The notes beneath the pieces were generated by a model, which had not been told where the DNA came from, searched no databases, and saw nothing but the letters and a program-made list of their open reading frames with translations. Shown in pieces: positions 14,984-18,051 of a DNA stretch of 18,051 bases. The stretch's first letter is position 1. Every line of letters starts with the position of its first letter. The stretch covers positions 1-18,051 of the forward strand of contig CAZQIO010000012.1 in NCBI GenBank assembly GCA_964593405.1, in the 5' to 3' direction. Both the position numbers and the translations under genes were made by a program. The DNA comes from CAZQIO01 sp964593405. GTDB lineage: Bacteria > Patescibacteriota > Minisyncoccia > Minisyncoccales > GBS-2.

Positions 14984-17140
14984 CTATTTTTGTTCTTTCT
15001 TTTCAAGCTCTTCGATTTTTTTGGAAACTACCTGATTTTCTGGGTTTAATTCCAAAACCTTTTTGAAATATTCCAAGGCTTTTTCTTTTTCTCCTTTTTC
15101 TTCAAAAATCAAACCCAAAAAGTAAAGAGAGTTTGAATGGTTTGGCACGATTGAAATGACTTTTTCAAACTGAGAGATTGCCTGGTCAAAATTTTTCTCG
15201 TTAAAATAGACAAGGCCCAAATTAAAATTAATGTCAGCTTGTAAAGAATAGGCAGCAAGATTTAAAAAATAAGGGGGAGAAAGATCTAAGGCCTTTTTGA
15301 ATTTTTCTTTTGCCATCTGGAACTCTCCCTTTGCCAAATAAAGTTTGCCAAGTTCGTTTTCAAAAACCGGGTTTTTTGGTTCTAAATTTTTTGCCCTTTC
15401 AAAAGATTTTATTGCCCAATCTATTGCCTGATTTTTTGTTTCTGGGCTAACCAAAGAGGTAATCTCTCTGTAAACCATTCCCAAATTCTCCCAGCCCAAA
15501 ACCCAATTTGGCGAAATTTCGCTAACTCCCTTGATGATAATTTTTCCATCTTCAGATCGCATCCCTTTTAAATAGTTAATGGCAGCGGCTGCCGAATTTG
15601 AAATTAAAGATTGATCTTGTTGATCGGAAGGTTTTTGAATTTCCAAAACCAACCTGGCAAAATGGGCTCTGGCGAGGTCTAGGCGGTATTGAGGGTTTAA
15701 AGGATTGAGGGTGAGTGCTTTTTGAATTAAAGAAACTTGTTCTGGACCGTTTTGACTCAAGACAGCTTTTTTGTAATAAAAATCTGCTAAATAAAACCTG
15801 ATGGCAAAATAAAAGACAAAAATAGAAAAGGCAAAAATTAAAATCGAAAAGGTGTTGAAAAGCAAACTTAGTTCTGGAATTTTTTCAAAAGAAATTTTCT
15901 TTTCTTGAGTTTTTTCAATATTTAAAGTCAAAAGCCCAAAGAAAAACCAAAAGGCAAAGGCTAAAGTTGCGTTTTGATAATAAAGAATTTGGGCCAAAAA
16001 AAGTGTCAAAAACGGCAAAAAGAAAACGAAAAATTCTTTCTTTTTGAAAAGGGAAACCAAAAAAAGAAGGGAAAAAGAGAAAACAAAAATTAAATAAGTC
16101 AAAAGGCCAAAAATTCCCATCGTTGCCAAAATTTCTGCTAAATGACTGCCAGCCCTATCAAACCTCAAGTTCCAAAATAAAGTATTGTTCAAATAAAGGG
16201 GCTTGAATTTTGAAAAATCGTAAAAGAAAGTTCCAATACCAGAACCAAAAATTGCCGATTTTAAACTTTCTTTTAATGCCAAAATAGAAATTTCAAAAGA
16301 TGCCCTTTGGCCCAAAATTGGCTCTCTCAAGTTTTGAATTTGGGGCAAAGAAAAGGGATTAAAAAACAAGAAAAAAAGAAAGAGAAAAATGAAAAAGATA
16401 GAAAGCAAAAGTTTGTTTATTTTTTCTCTAAAAATTTTGCTTGAAATTCCAAAAATCAAAAACAAAACCAAAGAGAAAATGACAAGCAAAAAAGAGAGTT
16501 TAAAATCGAGAACTATTAAGGAAGCCAAAACTAAAATTGAAAGAATTGAATAGAAAAAGATTTTGATTTTTTCTTCTTTTGTTGTCAAAAGTCCAGTGAG
16601 CAAAATTAAGGCAAAACTCAGCAAAATTGAAAATCCTTCAAAGGTTCCTGTTGGGGTTAAAATTTGAAAGTGAAAAATTTTTTGGAAAATTCCAGAGAGA
16701 GAAAAGAAAAAAATTAAAATTGAGAAAAACAAAGAAAGCAAAAACAAATCTAAAAGAAAGGTTGAATTTTCTTTTTCAAAATTGTTAACCAACAAAAAGT
16801 AAAAGAGCAAAAGGAGAAAGAGGGCCAGAAGACCGTTTGAAAACCTTCCGTAATAGCCAAAAATTGAGAAATATTTGTCGACAGAAAAAATGGCAGAAAG
16901 GGTGGCAGAGAGGAAAAATAAAAAGAGAAAAATTGAAAAGGGAACTTTTTTGAATTTTAGTTCAAATTTTAAAATGTTTTTCAAAAGCCAAAGCAAAAGG
17001 GAAATTAAAACAAAAAACAAAAGAAGGTAAATTTTGTTGAATTCCAAAAACTCAAAAGAAAAGGGCAAAAAGAAAACCGGCAACAAAAAAACCAAAAGAG
17101 AGAGAAAAAAGCGAGAAATTTTTTGCAAAATTTTTTCCAT
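14984..17140 (-). CDS. O-antigen ligase-like polytopic membrane protein with C-terminal TPRs
   Basis: The 718-residue protein has about a dozen hydrophobic segments in residues 10-435, then a soluble C-terminal part with tetratricopeptide repeats (clear units in about the last 170 residues, e.g. NPVFENELGKLYLAKGEF, ADINFNLGLVYFNEKNFDQA, SNSLYFLGLIFEEKGEKEKA). In the membrane core, RFDRAGSHLAEILATMGIFG (R329 to H333 and on) resembles the Wzy/O-antigen ligase loop, but the usual RAHN is RAGSH. Such proteins are expected to transfer or polymerise surface glycans; substrate and activity cannot be read here. The ATG at 17140 was chosen because a longer TTG start at 17158 would fall inside a good TATAAT promoter box. 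It stands alone between the palindromic repeat and rpoBC. Confidence 0.85.
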   Translation of the reverse strand: MEKILQKISRFFLSLLVFLLPVFFLPFSFEFLEFNKIYLLLFFVLISLLLWLLKNILKFELKFKKVPFSIFLFLFFLSATLSAIFSVDKYFSIFGYYGRFSNGLLALFLLLLFYFLLVNNFEKENSTFLLDLFLLSLFFSILIFFFSLSGIFQKIFHFQILTPTGTFEGFSILLSFALILLTGLLTTKEEKIKIFFYSILSILVLASLIVLDFKLSFLLVIFSLVLFLIFGISSKIFREKINKLLLSIFFIFLFLFFLFFNPFSLPQIQNLREPILGQRASFEISILALKESLKSAIFGSGIGTFFYDFSKFKPLYLNNTLFWNLRFDRAGSHLAEILATMGIFGLLTYLIFVFSFSLLFLVSLFKKKEFFVFFLPFLTLFLAQILYYQNATLAFAFWFFFGLLTLNIEKTQEKKISFEKIPELSLLFNTFSILIFAFSIFVFYFAIRFYLADFYYKKAVLSQNGPEQVSLIQKALTLNPLNPQYRLDLARAHFARLVLEIQKPSDQQDQSLISNSAAAAINYLKGMRSEDGKIIIKGVSEISPNWVLGWENLGMVYREITSLVSPETKNQAIDWAIKSFERAKNLEPKNPVFENELGKLYLAKGEFQMAKEKFKKALDLSPPYFLNLAAYSLQADINFNLGLVYFNEKNFDQAISQFEKVISIVPNHSNSLYFLGLIFEEKGEKEKALEYFKKVLELNPENQVVSKKIEELEKKEQK

Positions 17141-17149
17141 CAATTTTTG

Positions 17150-17178
17150 ATTATACAAAATCCAAAATCAAAATTCAA
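17150..17178 (-). promoter_or_regulatory. Promoter of the TPR membrane-protein gene
   Basis: Minus-strand TTGAAT (17173-17178), 17-nt spacer, consensus TATAAT (17150-17155). The predicted start near 17143 leaves only about 3 nt before the ATG at 17140, so the mRNA would be almost leaderless. The site also argues against the longer TTG start at 17158. Confidence 0.6.
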
Positions 17179-17187
17179 CTTTATTGG

Positions 17188-17204
17188 CAGGGGTCAGACC
17201 CCTG
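17188..17204. repeat. 17-nt palindromic repeat, copy 1
   Basis: CAGGGGTCAGACCCCTG is a perfect inverted repeat of 8+1+8 nt, GC-rich in an AT-rich setting, followed by TTGAAT. A second copy at 17850-17866 differs only in the central base and is followed by TTAAAT on the same strand, which suggests direct orientation. It resembles REP-type palindromes. A transcript would form a strong hairpin, but no T-run follows on either strand, so a simple intrinsic terminator is unlikely. The roughly 100 nt between it and hicA (17205-17306) hold only AT-rich imperfect repeats such as AGCAAATTT. Confidence 0.85.
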
Positions 17205-17306
17205 TTGAATTGGCTATTTAAAGTGGGTGGAGAGGCCAGTGTTGTAGTTTTGCAAAATTTGCTACTTAAATTTGCTGTTTAAATTCGAATTTTGCACACT
17301 TTAAAT

Positions 17307-17536
17307 TTAAAGAAGTTTTAAGAACTCTTTCTTTGAAATTTCAGCCTGCTTTAAAATGCTCTTCACAACCGATGGGGGTAAATCGAAGCGGTCGTGATAA
17401 GGAATGGTCATCTTAAATGTAATTTTTGACAATGACGCAACTGAATGGGGCTGCCCTTTTGATGATGAATATAGAAACCTGCTCTCAATAATGCCTTTAA
17501 AATCTTTTTTGGTTTGAGAGCAGGCAATTTTGGCAT
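17307..17536 (-). pseudogene. hicA: Frameshifted HicA-family toxin
   Basis: HicA toxins are small mRNA interferases that bind RNA with a dsRNA-binding-like fold. From an ATG at 17536 one frame gives MPKLPALKPKKILKALLRAG, then FYIHHQKGSPIQLRHCQKLHLR and a TGA at 17408-17410 (42 residues). The rest of a HicA protein continues in another frame: MTIPYHDRFDLPPSVVKSIL and onward, ending KKEFLKLL at 17307. Loss of one base near 17411-17413 explains the break. In addition, the residue after QKGS, normally the catalytic His, is Pro (codon CCC at 17447-17449). It starts 4 nt after the hicB stop, so the pair formed a hicB-hicA operon. A sequencing error could explain the frameshift but not easily both changes. 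Confidence 0.85.
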
Positions 17537-17540
17537 AGGT

Positions 17541-17789
17541 TCAGAGAGAAATGCTTATTCTCTCTTGTAAAATACTCTTTTCTTCCGGAATCTTTTCTTT
17601 TTCTTTCAAAAGCCCTTCAATATAACAGCGGATAGCATCTCGTGCCATCTCCCGAGCCTCTTCAAGGGTCCTTCCATAAGTAATTAATCCTGGTAAAAGA
17701 GGAACTGTAACTTGCCAGCCTCCTTCTTTAACTGGTTGGTAGACCACGGTATAGGAATATTCTTTTGTGCGAATAAATTTTTTTGCCAT
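17541..17789 (-). CDS. hicB: HicB-family antitoxin, short form
   Basis: Antitoxin that binds and blocks HicA and often represses its own operon. The 82-residue product has the HicB fold pattern: YSYTVVYQPVKEGGWQVTVP, then LLPGLITYGRTLEEAREMARDAI and CYIEGLLKEKEKIPEE. The GGW/LPG/TxGxTxEEA layout is diagnostic. The usual C-terminal DNA-binding domain of longer HicB proteins is missing, so autoregulation would need another route. The ATG at 17789 follows a plausible promoter by a few bases. It is intact while its toxin partner downstream is broken. Confidence 0.88.
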   Translation of the reverse strand: MAKKFIRTKEYSYTVVYQPVKEGGWQVTVPLLPGLITYGRTLEEAREMARDAIRCYIEGLLKEKEKIPEEKSILQERISISL

Positions 17790-17798
17790 CTTGTTCTA

Positions 17799-17827
17799 AT
17801 GGTAATAAAAAGAAAAACTAATGTCAA
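17799..17827 (-). promoter_or_regulatory. Putative hicB promoter
   Basis: Minus-strand TTGACA (17822-17827), 17-nt spacer, TACCAT (17799-17804; four of six matches). The predicted start near 17792 would leave about 3 nt before the ATG, with no Shine-Dalgarno sequence. Confidence 0.5.
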
Positions 17828-17849
17828 ATAGTGAAATTGTTTAAAAATT

Positions 17850-17866
17850 CAGGGGTCTGACCCCTG
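17850..17866. repeat. 17-nt palindromic repeat, copy 2
   Basis: CAGGGGTCTGACCCCTG is the same 8+1+8 palindrome as copy 1 with T instead of A in the centre, followed by TTAAAT. With copy 1 it brackets the hicBA locus, 662 bases apart start to start. No transposase gene lies between the copies. Confidence 0.85.
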
Positions 17867-17905
17867 TTAAATCAATCGGATCAAATCAAAGAAATGAGCC
17901 GATTT

Positions 17906-18051
17906 TTATTGAGAAGGAGTAGAAGTTTGGGTTTGGCAATCTTTTGTGCCAGTGGATTGTTGGGTTTCGGTTGGTTTTCCTTCATCTATGCCGCAATTGT
18001 TTGAATCAGTACAAGTTCTGGTTTGCTCAAATTGTTCGCCACTACAAATTT
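17906..18051 (-). CDS. C-terminal end of a cysteine-rich, probably secreted protein (partial)
   Basis: Only the last 47 codons are in the window; the rest lies beyond 18051. The minus-strand frame reads ICSGEQFEQTRTCTDSNNCG, then IDEGKPTETQQSTGTKDC and a Ser/Thr/Gln-rich end QTQTSTPSQ before TAA at 17906-17908. The spacing of QTRTC, NNCG and KPTExQ resembles thrombospondin type 1-like repeats seen at the ends of large surface or secreted proteins in Patescibacteria, as I recall them; without the rest of the gene the function is unknown. The other two minus-strand frames contain early stops here. It ends 40 nt before palindrome copy 2. Confidence 0.65.
   Translation of the reverse strand, partial: ICSGEQFEQTRTCTDSNNCGIDEGKPTETQQSTGTKDCQTQTSTPSQ

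Noticed and set aside
17141..17158. TTG start for the TPR membrane protein adding six residues
   Set aside because: The TTG overlaps a consensus -35/-10 pair with TATAAT, and an ATG follows just downstream.
17188..17204. Palindrome copy 1 as an intrinsic terminator of hicBA
   Set aside because: The hairpin is strong, but no T-run follows on either strand and the second copy lies upstream of hicB, which fits a repeat element better.
17400..17420. Programmed ribosomal frameshift producing full HicA
   Set aside because: No typical slippery heptamer is visible at the junction, and the catalytic His is also replaced, so loss of function is simpler.
1..18051. Alternative genetic code with UGA read as Gly or Trp
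   Set aside because: UGA ends rpmF, nusB and hicB at the expected places, and no in-frame UGA is needed inside any core gene.

Overview
The window looks like a piece of chromosome from a Patescibacteria (Candidate Phyla Radiation) bacterium, probably on the Parcubacteria side; the rank below phylum is a guess. The supporting signs are a divergent 16S rRNA 5' end, AT-rich DNA, compact core genes with many 4- to 14-nt overlaps, weak or absent Shine-Dalgarno sequences, a TPR/O-antigen-ligase-like membrane protein, and the tail of a cysteine-rich secreted protein of a style common in that group. UGA is used as a stop (rpmF, nusB, hicB), so the genetic code is the standard bacterial one.

Layout. 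Positions 1-335 hold the 5' part of a 16S rRNA gene on the minus strand, with a good promoter at 432-459. Upstream of it, and reading toward it, is a tight minus-strand operon rnhB-rpmF-nusB-rnc-rpsP (2785 down to 483), rich in ribosome and rRNA-processing functions. dnaE (2854-6024, plus) diverges from rnhB across a short shared promoter region and meets ftsK tail to tail, their stop codons overlapping in one TTAA. ftsK (minus) lies downstream of, and overlaps, a single 2250-codon gene in which RpoB and RpoC are fused into one polypeptide (8104-14856). Tandem promoters at 14913-14981 precede it. Next comes a membrane protein with an O-antigen-ligase-like core and C-terminal TPRs (14984-17140, minus).

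The right end (17188-17866) is accessory. It is a hicB-hicA toxin-antitoxin locus between two copies of a 17-nt palindrome. HicB is intact, but hicA is broken by a one-base frameshift and also carries Pro where the catalytic His is expected. The window ends inside the C-terminus of a cysteine-rich, probably secreted protein.

Most of the window is housekeeping: DNA replication (dnaE, rnhB), chromosome segregation (ftsK), transcription (rpoBC) and ribosome production (16S, S16, L32, RNase III, NusB). The strongest oddities are the rpoB-rpoC fusion, a compensated double change in 16S helix 1 that alters the usual 27F primer site, near-identical promoters on the rRNA and RNA polymerase genes, and the decayed hicBA module between palindromic repeats. 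I saw no CRISPR array, complete transposase gene or tRNA gene.
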